Origin: an uncultured Collinsella sp.
GTDB taxonomy: Bacteria > Actinomycetota > Coriobacteriia > Coriobacteriales > Coriobacteriaceae
Direction: 5' to 3'
Length of the DNA: 64,000 nucleotides
Assembly: GCA_937923795.1 (NCBI GenBank)
Contig: CALDWI010000002.1
Location: forward strand, 1-64,000
Under the pieces are notes generated by a model that saw only the letters and a program-made list of their open reading frames with translations, had not been told where the DNA came from and did not search any database. Made by a program: the position numbers and the translations under genes. Shown here one piece after another: positions 23,627 to 32,275 of the stretch (position 1 is the stretch's first letter; the number at the start of each line of letters is the position of its first letter).

Positions 23627-24841
23627 ATGTCACAAGTTTCTAACACCACGTTTGCAACGACGGTTTCATCAAACGCCATGGCCGTGGTGGACTATCTGTC
23701 CAAAAGCATGATGTCGGCGTTGCCGTTTATTGTCTGCGCGGCGTTGTTCCGCACCGTCGCCGTCATTATGGGCGAAGGCATGCTGGGCCTGTGGTCTGCC
23801 GATTCCGAAATCTATCGCCTGTTCTACAGTTGGCTCTATAACGCCGGCTACTACTTTTTGCCCATCTATCTTGGTTGGGCGGCCGCCCGCCAGCTCGGTT
23901 GCTCGGAGCAGCTGGGTATGATGCTGGGCGGCGTATTGATTGCGCCCGATCTGCTCAAGCTCGTCGATGCCGCATCGACGACGGGGGCATCGATGGCTTC
24001 CGTGTATGGTCTGCTTCCCGCGCCGGTCAACGATTACACGACGACTGTTATTCCGGTTCTCATCTCGGTGCCCGTGCTATGGCGAGTGGAGTGTTTCTTT
24101 AAGCGCGTTATCCCTAAGGCCGTGGCGTTTTCGTTCGTTCCGTTTGCAACCATGCTTGTCATGGTTCCGGTTTCGCTGTGCATTACGGCGCCGGCGGGCA
24201 GCTATCTGGGCATGCTGTTGGGCCAGCTTATGTTTATGCTTGGCAATTCCGGTGGCATCGTGTCGCTGCTCACGCTCATGGGGCTTGCCGCGGGCTGGGA
24301 GTTCCTAAAGATCGCCGGCGTCAGCAACGTTGTCCTATCGCTCGCCTATGCGCAGTTTATGAGTGTGGGAACGGATTCGTGCATCCTGATCGCCGCGACG
24401 ATGGCAACGTTCGCCGTTTGGGGCATGCCCTTTGGCGCGTCGCTTCGCGTTGCGGATAAGGACGAGAAGGCGCTCATGCTGGGCTATTCAATCTCGGGTG
24501 TTCTTGGCGGCGTAAGCGAGCCGGCGCTGTACGGTTGCGGCTTTAAATATGGCAGGTGCCTGACGTGCATGGCCATTGGCGGCGCCGTCGGAGGCCTTGT
24601 TGCGGCCGTGGGCCACGTTACGGCCTATACCATCGGCATGACGAATGTCCTCATGGTCATTGGCTTTGCCACGGGCGGCATCTCGAACCTGCTGTGGTGC
24701 TGCGCTGCCGGCGGTGTGGCATTTGCGGTGTCTGCGGCGCTGAGCTACTGCTTTGGCGTGGTGCCGGCGAAGGGACAGACGATGGGGGACGGAGCCGATT
24801 CACCCGAAACCTCGAAGAGCGTGGCCGAAGTAAGCGCGTAA
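23627..24841 (+). CDS. PTS transporter EIIC subunit, stand-alone
   Basis: A 404-aa polytopic membrane protein with about ten hydrophobic segments and the GGVSEPALYG signature of glucose/beta-glucoside-type EIIC permeases. ATG 23627 lies 6 nt after GGAAAGG; ATG 23603, after AAGGGG, is an alternative. No EIIB cysteine or EIIA histidine domain is attached or adjacent, so phosphorylation would need partners encoded elsewhere. The substrate cannot be told. It sits 40 nt after accDA, so it may be co-transcribed with the fatty acid operon. Confidence 0.75.
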   Translation: MSQVSNTTFATTVSSNAMAVVDYLSKSMMSALPFIVCAALFRTVAVIMGEGMLGLWSADSEIYRLFYSWLYNAGYYFLPIYLGWAAARQLGCSEQLGMMLGGVLIAPDLLKLVDAASTTGASMASVYGLLPAPVNDYTTTVIPVLISVPVLWRVECFFKRVIPKAVAFSFVPFATMLVMVPVSLCITAPAGSYLGMLLGQLMFMLGNSGGIVSLLTLMGLAAGWEFLKIAGVSNVVLSLAYAQFMSVGTDSCILIAATMATFAVWGMPFGASLRVADKDEKALMLGYSISGVLGGVSEPALYGCGFKYGRCLTCMAIGGAVGGLVAAVGHVTAYTIGMTNVLMVIGFATGGISNLLWCCAAGGVAFAVSAALSYCFGVVPAKGQTMGDGADSPETSKSVAEVSA

Positions 24842-24879
24842 ACCTGTGCGACACAAGGACGATTCCTTTGCCATGCTCC

Positions 24880-24912
24880 AAGGCCGTGGCCCGTGTGGGT
24901 CGCGGCCTTTTT
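24880..24912 (+). terminator. Terminator after the EIIC gene
   Basis: AAGGCCG pairs with CGGCCTT, with further inner pairing, and runs into TTTTT. It closes the fab-acc-EIIC transcription unit. Confidence 0.8.
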
Positions 24913-24939
24913 GTATCTGGGGGACAAAGTGGCTACACT
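24911..24939 (+). promoter_or_regulatory. Candidate promoter of the CDF transporter gene
   Basis: TTGTAT (24911-24916), a 17-nt spacer and TACACT (24934-24939) overlap the tail of the preceding terminator. They are the best -35/-10 pair before the transporter. Confidence 0.45.
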
Positions 24940-24991
24940 ACAATCCGTTTGAGCAATAGATATATAGGTAGTACCGTGGGGGCGGATGTAG

Positions 24992-26146
24992 ATGGTCGAG
25001 TGGATTGTTAAGCGTGCGCAGGGCGACCGTGCGCGCGTGGGCACGTTGACGGGCGTGGTGTGTATTCTCGCCAATGTGGCACTATGCGCTGCGAAGGGCG
25101 TAATTGGCGTGCTGTCGGGATCGGTTTCGATTGTGGCGGATGCCATGAACAACCTGTCCGATGCAAGCTCGAATATCGTGAGCGTGCTGGGCTTTAAGCT
25201 GGCGAGCAAGCCGGCCGACCCCGAGCATCCTTACGGCCACGGTCGCTACGAGTATCTCTCGGGTTTGGTCGTGGCGGCGCTCGTGCTGCTTATTGGCATC
25301 GAACTGGTGAAGTCCTCGGTGGAGCGTATTGTCAACCCGGAGCCTGTCGAATTCTCGTTTGCCCTGGTGGCAGTCCTGGCACTTTCGATGGTTGTAAAGC
25401 TGTGGATGGCGGCCCTCAACCAAAAGCTCGGCGATCGCATTGAGTCCGAGACGCTGCATGCGACCGCGCAGGATTCCAAGAACGATGTCCTTGCCACAGG
25501 CGCCGTGTTGGCGTGCGCAATTGTTTCGCAGGTGACGCACATCAATCTTGACGCATGGGTCGGCCTTGCCGTTGGCGCCTATATTGGCTGGAGCGGTTTT
25601 GAGCTCATCCAGGATACGGTGAGCCCGCTTTTGGGCCAGTCGCCCGATCCTAAGCTGGTCAAGCACATTCGAGACAAGATCATGAGCTATCCCGGCGTTT
25701 TGGGCGTTCACGATTTGATGGTTCACGACTACGGCCCGGGCAGGAAGTTTGCAAGTGCGCATGCCGAGATGGCGGCCGAGGACAGCCCGTTGGAAAGTCA
25801 CGACACGCTCGATAACATCGAGCAGTCGTTTAGGGACGAAGACGGCATGATCGTTACGCTTCACTACGATCCCATCGTGACCGACGATCCAAAGGTGGCG
25901 AGCATGCGCTTGCGCATTCACGCCATGGCCCAGGAGATCGATAGCCGCCTCTCGATTCATGACCTGCGCTGCGTGCCGGGTCCTACGCACACCAACGTGA
26001 TCTTTGACTGCGTGCGTCCCTCGGATCTGCAGATGAGTGCCGAAGACTTAAAGCACGCGCTGGCACAACGGGTCGAATCGGAATATCCCAAGTCGATTGC
26101 CAAGATTACGATCGACGAAGACTACGTAGGGCATACCCACGAGTAA
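24992..26146 (+). CDS. Cation diffusion facilitator, probable Mn2+ exporter
   Basis: Proton-coupled divalent metal exporter of the inner membrane. The 384-aa protein has about six transmembrane segments, HPYGHGRYEYL between segments 2 and 3, and a cytoplasmic dimerisation domain rich in His and Asp, longer than usual. The transport site reads N53-x3-D57 in segment 2 and D161-x3-D165 in segment 5. An Asn-Asp-Asp-Asp set is the pattern reported for manganese-type members (MntE/MneP), whereas zinc exporters have His at one position. Metal specificity is inferred from these residues alone. Confidence 0.85.
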   Translation: MVEWIVKRAQGDRARVGTLTGVVCILANVALCAAKGVIGVLSGSVSIVADAMNNLSDASSNIVSVLGFKLASKPADPEHPYGHGRYEYLSGLVVAALVLLIGIELVKSSVERIVNPEPVEFSFALVAVLALSMVVKLWMAALNQKLGDRIESETLHATAQDSKNDVLATGAVLACAIVSQVTHINLDAWVGLAVGAYIGWSGFELIQDTVSPLLGQSPDPKLVKHIRDKIMSYPGVLGVHDLMVHDYGPGRKFASAHAEMAAEDSPLESHDTLDNIEQSFRDEDGMIVTLHYDPIVTDDPKVASMRLRIHAMAQEIDSRLSIHDLRCVPGPTHTNVIFDCVRPSDLQMSAEDLKHALAQRVESEYPKSIAKITIDEDYVGHTHE

Positions 26147-26185
26147 GGCTGTGCCGGCAAAGCAAGTTATACAGAAGGGGAGAGC

Positions 26186-26806
26186 ATGAAGCGTCTATAT
26201 CTACTCCGCCACGGCCAGACAGAATTCAACGTTAAAAAGCTCGTCCAGGGTCGCTGTGATTCACCGCTCACCGATTTGGGCCGTCAGCAAGCCGGGATGG
26301 CAGCCGCATGGCTCAAAGCCCACGGCGTCGTTCCCGACAAAGTGGTCTCTTCGCCCTTAGGCCGAGCCATGGACACTGCTCAGCTCGTCGCTACCGAACT
26401 CCTCGGCCCGGACGCAGCAGTCGAGCCCTGCGAAGGCATCATCGAGCGCTGCTACGGCACCTTCGAAGAAGGCCCCCACGACGCCCTGCCCACCGACGTT
26501 TGGGATCCGGGCGAGGACCTGGTCCCCTTCGGAGGAGAAGGAAGCCGCGCACTGCAAGAACGCATGGTAGGCGCCCTCACCAATCTCATGGGCTCCGAGG
26601 GCATCGAAACCCTCCTAGCAGTAAGCCACGGCAGCGCCAGCCGCCAATTTATCAAGGCCGCAGCCCCAGAGGGCTTTGAGCTCCCAACAAAACTCCCCAA
26701 CTGCGCCATCATGATCTTCGGTTTTGACGATGCGCGAGAAGAGGACGATACGCCCCAATGCAAGTTCACCTTGCAACAAATTGTGGACCCTCAACAAAGT
26801 CATTAG
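26186..26806 (+). CDS. Histidine phosphatase family protein (phosphoglycerate mutase-like)
   Basis: A cytoplasmic 206-aa phosphatase of the branch 2 histidine acid family. It starts MKRLYLLRHGQTEFN, with the catalytic RHG at residues 8-10 and a second active-site His in AVSHGSASR. The substrate cannot be assigned from sequence. Codon choice shifts within this gene: the second half uses more CTC/CCA/GCA codons than its neighbours. An AAGGGG site precedes the ATG. Confidence 0.85.
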   Translation: MKRLYLLRHGQTEFNVKKLVQGRCDSPLTDLGRQQAGMAAAWLKAHGVVPDKVVSSPLGRAMDTAQLVATELLGPDAAVEPCEGIIERCYGTFEEGPHDALPTDVWDPGEDLVPFGGEGSRALQERMVGALTNLMGSEGIETLLAVSHGSASRQFIKAAAPEGFELPTKLPNCAIMIFGFDDAREEDDTPQCKFTLQQIVDPQQSH

Positions 26807-26842
26807 CCTGAGCGAGCAGAGTTAAGCAGACATCAACGTGGC

Positions 26843-27005
26843 GTTCCCAGTGTGCGGCGGAGGGGGCGGGCCTGAGACATATTAAGGTTGTCGCGAGTTC
26901 CGCACGAACAGGAGAGCACTTAATGTGCTCTCCGTCGTGAGCAGGACTGTAGAGCAGCAACCTTAATATGTCTCAGGCCCGCCCCCTCCGCCGCACACTG
27001 GGAAC
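26843..27005. repeat. Structured palindromic element, copy B (candidate ncRNA or mobile hairpin)
   Basis: Perfect 48-nt inverted arms (26843-26890 and 26958-27005) enclose a 67-nt core (26891-26957) nearly identical to copy A (9604-9670). Arm pairing continues outward after a 2-nt bulge. Only the arm ends next to the core (TTAAGGTTG here, TTAAGTTTG in copy A) are similar between copies; the outer arms are unrelated yet both pair. The inner hairpin stem is GGAGAGCAC with GTGCTCTCC. Copy B sits directly upstream of the rplC promoter and leader, as copy A sits upstream of the rpsL promoter. Confidence 0.82.
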
Positions 27006-27076
27006 GTGCCACGCACTTTACCTGCGTAAACAATGTGAGTGAAATATGAATCTCGATGGATACGCCCGCAGCCGTG

Positions 27077-27265
27077 TATACTAAACAGCTGTGTGTAACC
27101 AGGGGAGTATTCTGGCTGGACAAAATGCCTGCTTAATAGGGTTGTCAGGTAGTCCGGGCGAAATACAAGGCTGGGGAGCACGTCGTGTAAGTAGTGGTCC
27201 TCTAGGGGCGTACGCTCGGTGGTGTACGCATTGTCCCAAGACCACGCGAGAGTTGGGATCATATC
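27077..27265 (+). promoter_or_regulatory. Promoter and structured leader of the S10 operon
   Basis: TATACT at 27077-27082 is a good -10, but its -35 is weak. The leader of about 175 nt contains a nested stem: GTGGTC (27194-27199) with GACCAC (27240-27245), GGG (27205-27207) with CCC (27235-27237), and GCGTAC (27208-27213) with GTACGC (27224-27229). It ends 20 nt before rplC, a plausible place for ribosomal-protein autoregulation. The remainder of the 26807-27265 gap is structured element copy B. Confidence 0.5.
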
Positions 27266-27886
27266 TTGATCAGCATGATTCTCGGCCGCAAGATTGGCAT
27301 GACCCAGGTTTGGGACGAGGACGACAACGTCGTTCCCGTCACGGTCATCCAGGCTGGCCCCTGCGCTGTCTCGCAGGTTAAAACTCAGGCAACCGACGGC
27401 TATGATGCCGTCCAGATCGGTTTCGGCGACATCAAGGCCAAGAACGTGAACAAGCCCATGGCTGGTCACTTCGCCAAGGCTGGCGTCGAGCCTGTCCGCT
27501 TCCTTCGTGAGGTCCGCGTCGAGAACGGCGAGGAGCACAAGGTCGGCGAGGTCGTCACCGTCGCTGATTTCGCTGATGTCGAGAAGGTCGACGTCATCGG
27601 TACCTCCAAGGGTAAGGGCTTCCAGGGTCGCATCAAGCGCTGGGGTCAGCGCCGCGGTCCTATGACGCATGGTTCTCACTTCCAGCGTCACCCCGGTTCT
27701 ATCGGTCAGTGCGCCTATCCTGCGCGCGTCCTCAAGGGCGTCAAGATGGCCGGTCACATGGGTAACGAGCGCGTTACCGTCAAGAACCTTTCCGTTGTCC
27801 GCATCGATGCCGAGCAGAACCTCATCTTGGTCAAGGGCGCTGTCCCGGGTGCCAAGAATGGTCTCGTCGCCATCCGTATGGCCTAA
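27266..27886 (+). CDS. rplC: 50S ribosomal protein L3
   Basis: Early-assembly 23S rRNA-binding protein near the peptidyl transferase centre, 206 aa. The TTG start at 27266, 6 nt after GGGA, gives [14 protein letters not shown], which lines up with B. subtilis L3; ATG 27275 would lack ribosome-site spacing. [21 protein letters not shown] is the conserved loop, modified by PrmB in some species. It is the first gene of this S10 segment. Confidence 0.97.
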   Translation: MISMILGRKIGMTQVWDEDDNVVPVTVIQAGPCAVSQVKTQATDGYDAVQIGFGDIKAKNVNKPMAGHFAKAGVEPVRFLREVRVENGEEHKVGEVVTVADFADVEKVDVIGTSKGKGFQGRIKRWGQRRGPMTHGSHFQRHPGSIGQCAYPARVLKGVKMAGHMGNERVTVKNLSVVRIDAEQNLILVKGAVPGAKNGLVAIRMA

Positions 27887-27932
27887 GGGCCCAGCCCATT
27901 TAGCCCAGCGTCATACCAAGGAGAACACTTAA

Positions 27933-28559
27933 ATGGCAAAGTTTGAAGTAAAGAACAGCGAGGGCAAGAAGGTCGCCGAGGCCGAGCTCGCCGCTGAGGT
28001 GTACGGCATCGAGCCGAACATCCACGTTATGCACCACATCGTCAAGTGCCAGATGGCCTCTTGGCGTCAGGGCACCCAGTCCGCTAAGGGCCGCTCTGAG
28101 GTTTCCGGTGGCGGCAAGAAGCCTTGGCGTCAGAAGGGCACCGGCCGTGCCCGCCAGGGTTCCATCCGTGCTGCCCAATGGCGTCACGGTGGCGTCGTCT
28201 TCGCCCCCAAGCCCCGTTCCTACGCTAAGCGTATGAACAACAAGGAGGTCAAGCTGGCTATGCGCTCCGCGCTGTCCGCCAAGCTGGCCGATGGCGAGCT
28301 CGTGCTCGTCGACGACTACGGCTTCGAGAAGCCTTCCACCAAGGCTGCCGTCGCCATGCTCAAGGCTCTCGGCCTTGAGGGCAAGCGTCTGACCATCATC
28401 GTTCGCGATGAGGACGTCAACGCCTACCTGTCGTTCCGCAACATTCCCAAGACGTTCATCATCACCGCTGACGAGGCCAACACCTACGATCTCGTCAACA
28501 ACAACGCCGTGCTGATGCCCGCCGACATCGCCGCTCACTTCGGGGAGGTGCTTGCATAA
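27933..28559 (+). CDS. rplD: 50S ribosomal protein L4
   Basis: Exit-tunnel protein, 208 aa, also the S10 operon autoregulator in E. coli. The KKPWRQKGTGRARQGSIRAAQWRHGG tunnel loop is conserved. An AAGGAG site precedes the ATG. The stop codon is immediately followed by the rplW ATG. Confidence 0.97.
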   Translation: MAKFEVKNSEGKKVAEAELAAEVYGIEPNIHVMHHIVKCQMASWRQGTQSAKGRSEVSGGGKKPWRQKGTGRARQGSIRAAQWRHGGVVFAPKPRSYAKRMNNKEVKLAMRSALSAKLADGELVLVDDYGFEKPSTKAAVAMLKALGLEGKRLTIIVRDEDVNAYLSFRNIPKTFIITADEANTYDLVNNNAVLMPADIAAHFGEVLA

Positions 28560-28847
28560 ATGACCGCCCACGAGATCATCATCCGTCCGATCGTGTCCGA
28601 GCGTTCCTTCTCCGGCATGGAGCTGAACAAGTACACGTTCGAGGTCGCCAAGGATGCTAACAAGTATCAGATCAAGGACGCTGTCGAGGAGATCTTTGGC
28701 GTCAAGGTCGTTCGCGTGAACACCCTGACGGTCAAGCCCAAGACCAAGCGCGTGCGCTATGTCGCCGGCAAGACCCGTTCTTGGAAGAAGGCCATCGTCA
28801 CGCTGGCCGAGGGCGACACCATCGAGGTCTTTGGTAACCAGGCCTAA
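28560..28847 (+). CDS. rplW: 50S ribosomal protein L23
   Basis: Exit-tunnel rim protein, the docking site for trigger factor and SRP, 95 aa. It starts MTAHEIIIRPIVSERS, and NTLTVKPKTKRV is conserved. It begins directly after the rplD stop (zero spacing). Confidence 0.97.
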   Translation: MTAHEIIIRPIVSERSFSGMELNKYTFEVAKDANKYQIKDAVEEIFGVKVVRVNTLTVKPKTKRVRYVAGKTRSWKKAIVTLAEGDTIEVFGNQA

Positions 28848-28864
28848 GACTCGCTGCTGTTGAG

Positions 28865-28902
28865 TGAGCTCATGCCTCCCAAATAGGGGAGGCGGGAGCT
28901 CA
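28865..28902 (+). terminator. Terminator-like hairpin between rplW and rplB
   Basis: A 7-bp TGAGCTC/GAGCTCA stem, a 2x2 internal loop and a second 7-bp stem GCCTCCC/GGGAGGC cap on a 6-nt loop. Only AAGGTTTT follows, so termination would be partial; it may be an attenuator or processing site. The 180-nt gap is long for an S10 operon and has TATAAA at 28915-28920, possibly an internal -10. Confidence 0.5.
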
Positions 28903-29026
28903 AGGTTTTGGGCGTATAAAATGGACACGCCCGGAACCGTGTATACGTCCGGTGTCATCGCACCCGAGGCAGAACCTCGAATCCCTGTCTGCGATGGCTA
29001 ACGGATTCCTATTGAAAGGGATTGTA

Positions 29027-29857
29027 ATGGCTGTAAAGCACCTTAAGCCGACCTCCGCTGGTAGGCGTTGGCAGACGATCTCCGACTTCTCCGAGATTAC
29101 CTGCACCAAGCCCGAGAAGTCTCTTCTCGAGCCCCTGCCCAAGAAGGCCGGTCGTAACAACAACGGCCGCATCACCACCCGCCACCAGGGCGGCGGCGTG
29201 AAGCGTCGTTACCGCGTGATCGACTTCAAGCGCAACAAGGATGGCGTGCCCGCCAAGGTTGCCACGATCGAGTACGATCCGAACCGTTCCGCTCGCATCG
29301 CTCTGCTGCACTACGCTGACGGTGAGAAGCGCTACATCCTGGCTCCCAAGGGCCTCGAGGTCGGTCAGACCATCATGTCCGGTTCTGACGCCGACATCAA
29401 GCCGGGCAACGCTCTGCCCCTCGCCGACATCCCCGTCGGTACGCTCATCCACGCCGTCGAGTTCCAGCCGGGCAAGGGCGCTGCTATCGCCCGTTCCGCC
29501 GGTAACTCCTGCCAGCTGATGGGTAAGGAGGGCAAGTACGCCATCGTCCGTATGCCTTCCTCCGAGATGCGCCGCATCCTCGTTACCTGCCGCGCCACCG
29601 TCGGTGAGGTCGGCAACGCCGATCACTCCAACATCGTCATTGGCAAGGCCGGCCGTAAGCGTCACATGAACGTGCGCCCGACCGTCCGCGGTACCGTCAT
29701 GAACCCTGTCGACCACCCGCACGGCGGTGGCGAGGGCAAGAACCACACCTCTGGTCGTCCCTCCGTTACCCCCTGGGGTAAGCCGACGAAGGGCCTTCGT
29801 ACGCGCAAGAAGAAGAAGGTCTCGAACCAGCACATCATTCGTCGCCGTAAGAAGTAA
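29027..29857 (+). CDS. rplB: 50S ribosomal protein L2
   Basis: Primary 23S rRNA-binding protein needed for subunit association and peptidyl transfer, 276 aa. ATG 29027, 6 nt after GAAAGGG, gives the canonical [14 protein letters not shown]; the frame is open upstream but without homology. The functional His loop [13 protein letters not shown] is present. Confidence 0.97.
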   Translation: MAVKHLKPTSAGRRWQTISDFSEITCTKPEKSLLEPLPKKAGRNNNGRITTRHQGGGVKRRYRVIDFKRNKDGVPAKVATIEYDPNRSARIALLHYADGEKRYILAPKGLEVGQTIMSGSDADIKPGNALPLADIPVGTLIHAVEFQPGKGAAIARSAGNSCQLMGKEGKYAIVRMPSSEMRRILVTCRATVGEVGNADHSNIVIGKAGRKRHMNVRPTVRGTVMNPVDHPHGGGEGKNHTSGRPSVTPWGKPTKGLRTRKKKKVSNQHIIRRRKK

Positions 29858-29889
29858 TTTCGGATACCGAGTTTTAGGAGAAAGCACTT

Positions 29890-30150
29890 ATGAGCAGAAG
29901 TCTCAAAAAGGGCCCGTTCGTGGAGACTCGCCTTCTCTCGCGTATCACCGCGATGAACGAGGCTGGCAAGAAGGACGTCGTGAAGACCTGGTCCCGCGCG
30001 TCCACTATCTTCCCCGAGATGGTTGGTCACACCATCGCCGTCCACGACGGCCGCAAGCATGTGCCCGTGTATGTTACCGAGTCCATGGTTGGTCACAAGC
30101 TCGGCGAGTTCGCGCCGACTCGTACGTTCCGTGGCCACAAGGCCAAATAG
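29890..30150 (+). CDS. rpsS: 30S ribosomal protein S19
   Basis: 30S head protein, 86 aa, slightly short at the C-terminus compared with the usual 90 or so. [11 protein letters not shown] and the TRTFRGH end are canonical. An AGGAG site precedes the ATG. Confidence 0.97.
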   Translation: MSRSLKKGPFVETRLLSRITAMNEAGKKDVVKTWSRASTIFPEMVGHTIAVHDGRKHVPVYVTESMVGHKLGEFAPTRTFRGHKAK

Positions 30151-30164
30151 GGGGTTAACCGTAA

Positions 30165-30536
30165 ATGGCAACTAAGTCTATTGAAACTGAGGCCACCGAG
30201 GTTCGCGCCGTCGCTAAGTACGTGCGTGTTTCCCCCAGCAAGGCCCGCCTGGTGGTCGATCTGATCCGCCGCAAGCCTGTCGCTCAGGCCTTCGACATCC
30301 TCCACTTCTGCGACCGCGCCGTCGCCGTGGATGTCGAGAAGGTTCTCCGTTCCGCCGTTGCGAACGCCGAGAACAACAACGGTCTGCGTGCCGACAACCT
30401 GGTTGTCGCCGCTGCCTATGTTGACGAGGGTCCGACGCTTAAGCGCATCCGTCCCCGCGCCAAGGGTTCCGCTTCTCGCATTCTGAAGCGTACTTCCCAC
30501 ATCACCGTCGTCGTTGCTTCTCGAAAGGAGGCGTAA
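30165..30536 (+). CDS. rplV: 50S ribosomal protein L22
   Basis: Exit-tunnel protein, 123 aa, whose hairpin is the site of some macrolide-resistance mutations. The core [14 protein letters not shown] and the loop [13 protein letters not shown] are intact, with no deletion. It lies 14 nt after rpsS. Confidence 0.97.
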   Translation: MATKSIETEATEVRAVAKYVRVSPSKARLVVDLIRRKPVAQAFDILHFCDRAVAVDVEKVLRSAVANAENNNGLRADNLVVAAAYVDEGPTLKRIRPRAKGSASRILKRTSHITVVVASRKEA

Positions 30537-30542
30537 AGCTGT

Positions 30543-31253
30543 ATGGGTCAGAAAGTCTACCCCACCGGCTTCCGTCTTGGCATCACCGAGAACTGGCGCT
30601 CCCGCTGGTTCGCAGAGAAGGATTACGCTAAGACCCTCGGTAACGATCTCGAGATCCGCAAGTACCTCGAGAAGCGTCTTTCCCGCGCAGCTGTCTCCCG
30701 CGTCGAGATCGAGCGCGCTGGCGACAAGGTGAAGGTCATCATCCTCACCGCTCGCCCTGGCGTTGTCATCGGTAAGAAGGGTGCCGAGATCGATACCCTC
30801 CGCACCGAGCTCGAGAAGGTCGCTGGCGTCTCCAAGGGCCAGCTCTCCGTCGACGTTGTCGAGATCAAGCGCCCCGAGCTCGACGCCAACCTCGTTGCTC
30901 AGTCTATCGCCGAGCAGCTCGAGGGCCGCGTTGCCTTCCGTCGCGCTATGCGCAAGGCTGTCCAGTCCGCCCGCAAGGCCGGCGCTAAGGGCATCCGTAT
31001 CCAGTGCTCCGGTCGTCTCGGCGGTGCCGAGATGGGCCGTCGTGAGTGGTACCGTGAGGGTCGCGTGCCTCTGCACACCCTCCGTGCCAAGATCGACTAC
31101 GGCACGGCTGTCGCCAGCACCACCATGGGCGCTTGCGGCGTGAAGGTCTGGATCTACCTGGGCGAGAAGCTCCCGGGCCAGCCTGTTCCCAACCCTGCAC
31201 TCGAGGGCTCTTCCCGTCCTCGTCGTCGTAACTCCGAGAGGAGGGGTCAGTAG
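30543..31253 (+). CDS. rpsC: 30S ribosomal protein S3
   Basis: mRNA-entry protein, 236 aa. The start [14 protein letters not shown], the KH-domain loop VIGKKG and the C-terminal [17 protein letters not shown] are clear. The stop overlaps the rplP GTG by one base. Confidence 0.97.
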   Translation: MGQKVYPTGFRLGITENWRSRWFAEKDYAKTLGNDLEIRKYLEKRLSRAAVSRVEIERAGDKVKVIILTARPGVVIGKKGAEIDTLRTELEKVAGVSKGQLSVDVVEIKRPELDANLVAQSIAEQLEGRVAFRRAMRKAVQSARKAGAKGIRIQCSGRLGGAEMGRREWYREGRVPLHTLRAKIDYGTAVASTTMGACGVKVWIYLGEKLPGQPVPNPALEGSSRPRRRNSERRGQ

Positions 31254-31756
31254 TGCTTGCCCCTAAGCGTATTCTTCACCGCAAGGTGCAGCGTGGCTCC
31301 ATGAAGGGCCAGGCCAAGGGTAATACCGAGCTGCATTTCGGCGAGTTTGGTATCCAGGCTCTCGAGGCCCATTGGATCACCAACCGTCAGATCGAGGCCG
31401 CTCGTATTGCCATGACCCGCTACATGAAGCGTGGCGGTCGTGTCTACATCACGATCTTCCCCGATAAGCCTATCACCAAGAAGCCTGCCGAGACTCGCAT
31501 GGGTTCTGGTAAGGGTAACCCCGAGGAGTGGGTGGCCGTCGTCAAGCCCGGCCGCATCATGTTCGAGGTCAAGGGCGTGCCCGAGGAGGTCGCTCGCGAG
31601 GCTCTGCGTCTTGCACAGCACAAGCTTCCCATCAAGACCAAGATTGTTGCTGCCAAGAACGCTGAGCAGCGCATCGAGAAGGAGATGGCTGAGGAGGCCG
31701 CTCTCGAGGCCAAGTGGGCTGCTGAGGACGCCGCCGCCGCCAAGGAGGAGAACTAA
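31253..31756 (+). CDS. rplP: 50S ribosomal protein L16 with a C-terminal extension
   Basis: A-site-proximal 50S protein. The GTG start overlaps the rpsC stop. The 167-aa length exceeds the usual 137-144; the extra 25 or so residues are an Ala/Glu-rich, probably helical tail after LPIKTKIV. The core ([40 protein letters not shown]) is canonical. The stop overlaps the rpmC ATG. Confidence 0.96.
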   Translation: MLAPKRILHRKVQRGSMKGQAKGNTELHFGEFGIQALEAHWITNRQIEAARIAMTRYMKRGGRVYITIFPDKPITKKPAETRMGSGKGNPEEWVAVVKPGRIMFEVKGVPEEVAREALRLAQHKLPIKTKIVAAKNAEQRIEKEMAEEAALEAKWAAEDAAAAKEEN

Positions 31757-31971
31757 TGAAGCCCGCAGAGATTCGTGAGCTCTCGGACGCTCAGCTCGTT
31801 GAGAAGCTGAAGGAAATGCGCGCCGAGCTCTTTAACCTTCGTTTCCAGATGGCCACCAGCCAGCTGGACAACACCGCTCGCGTCAACACCGTGAAGAAGG
31901 ACATCGCTCGCGTCCTCACGGAGCAGCGCGCCCGCGAGATCGCAGCGGAGAAGTCCGCTGTCGCCGAGTAG
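31756..31971 (+). CDS. rpmC: 50S ribosomal protein L29
   Basis: A small 50S protein near the tunnel exit, 71 aa. [25 protein letters not shown] and the NLRFQMATSQL motif are typical. The ATG overlaps the rplP stop (TAATG), so translation is coupled. Confidence 0.96.
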   Translation: MKPAEIRELSDAQLVEKLKEMRAELFNLRFQMATSQLDNTARVNTVKKDIARVLTEQRAREIAAEKSAVAE

Positions 31972-31987
31972 GACCTAAGGAGAGAAC

Positions 31988-32248
31988 ATGACTGATTCGC
32001 GTAACTCGCGTAAGGTCCGTACGGGTGTCGTTACCTCCGTCTCCGGTGCCAAGACCATTGTTGTCACCATCACCGAGCGCAAGCGTCACCCCAAGTACGG
32101 CAAGATGATGACCAGCTCCAAGAAGCTGCACGCTCACGACGAGGAGTGCACGGCTGGCGTGGGCGACACCGTCCGCGTTATGGAGACCCGTCCTATGTCC
32201 AAGATGAAGCGTTGGCGCCTCATCGAGGTCGTCGAGCGCGCTAAATAA
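31988..32248 (+). CDS. rpsQ: 30S ribosomal protein S17
   Basis: Early-assembly 16S rRNA-binding protein with an OB fold, 86 aa. RKVRTGVVTSVSGAKTIVV and the ETRPMSKMKRWRL end are typical. An AGGAGAG site precedes the ATG. Confidence 0.97.
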   Translation: MTDSRNSRKVRTGVVTSVSGAKTIVVTITERKRHPKYGKMMTSSKKLHAHDEECTAGVGDTVRVMETRPMSKMKRWRLIEVVERAK

Positions 32249-32275
32249 GCAGTCGCTCATACGACTTGTACGTTT

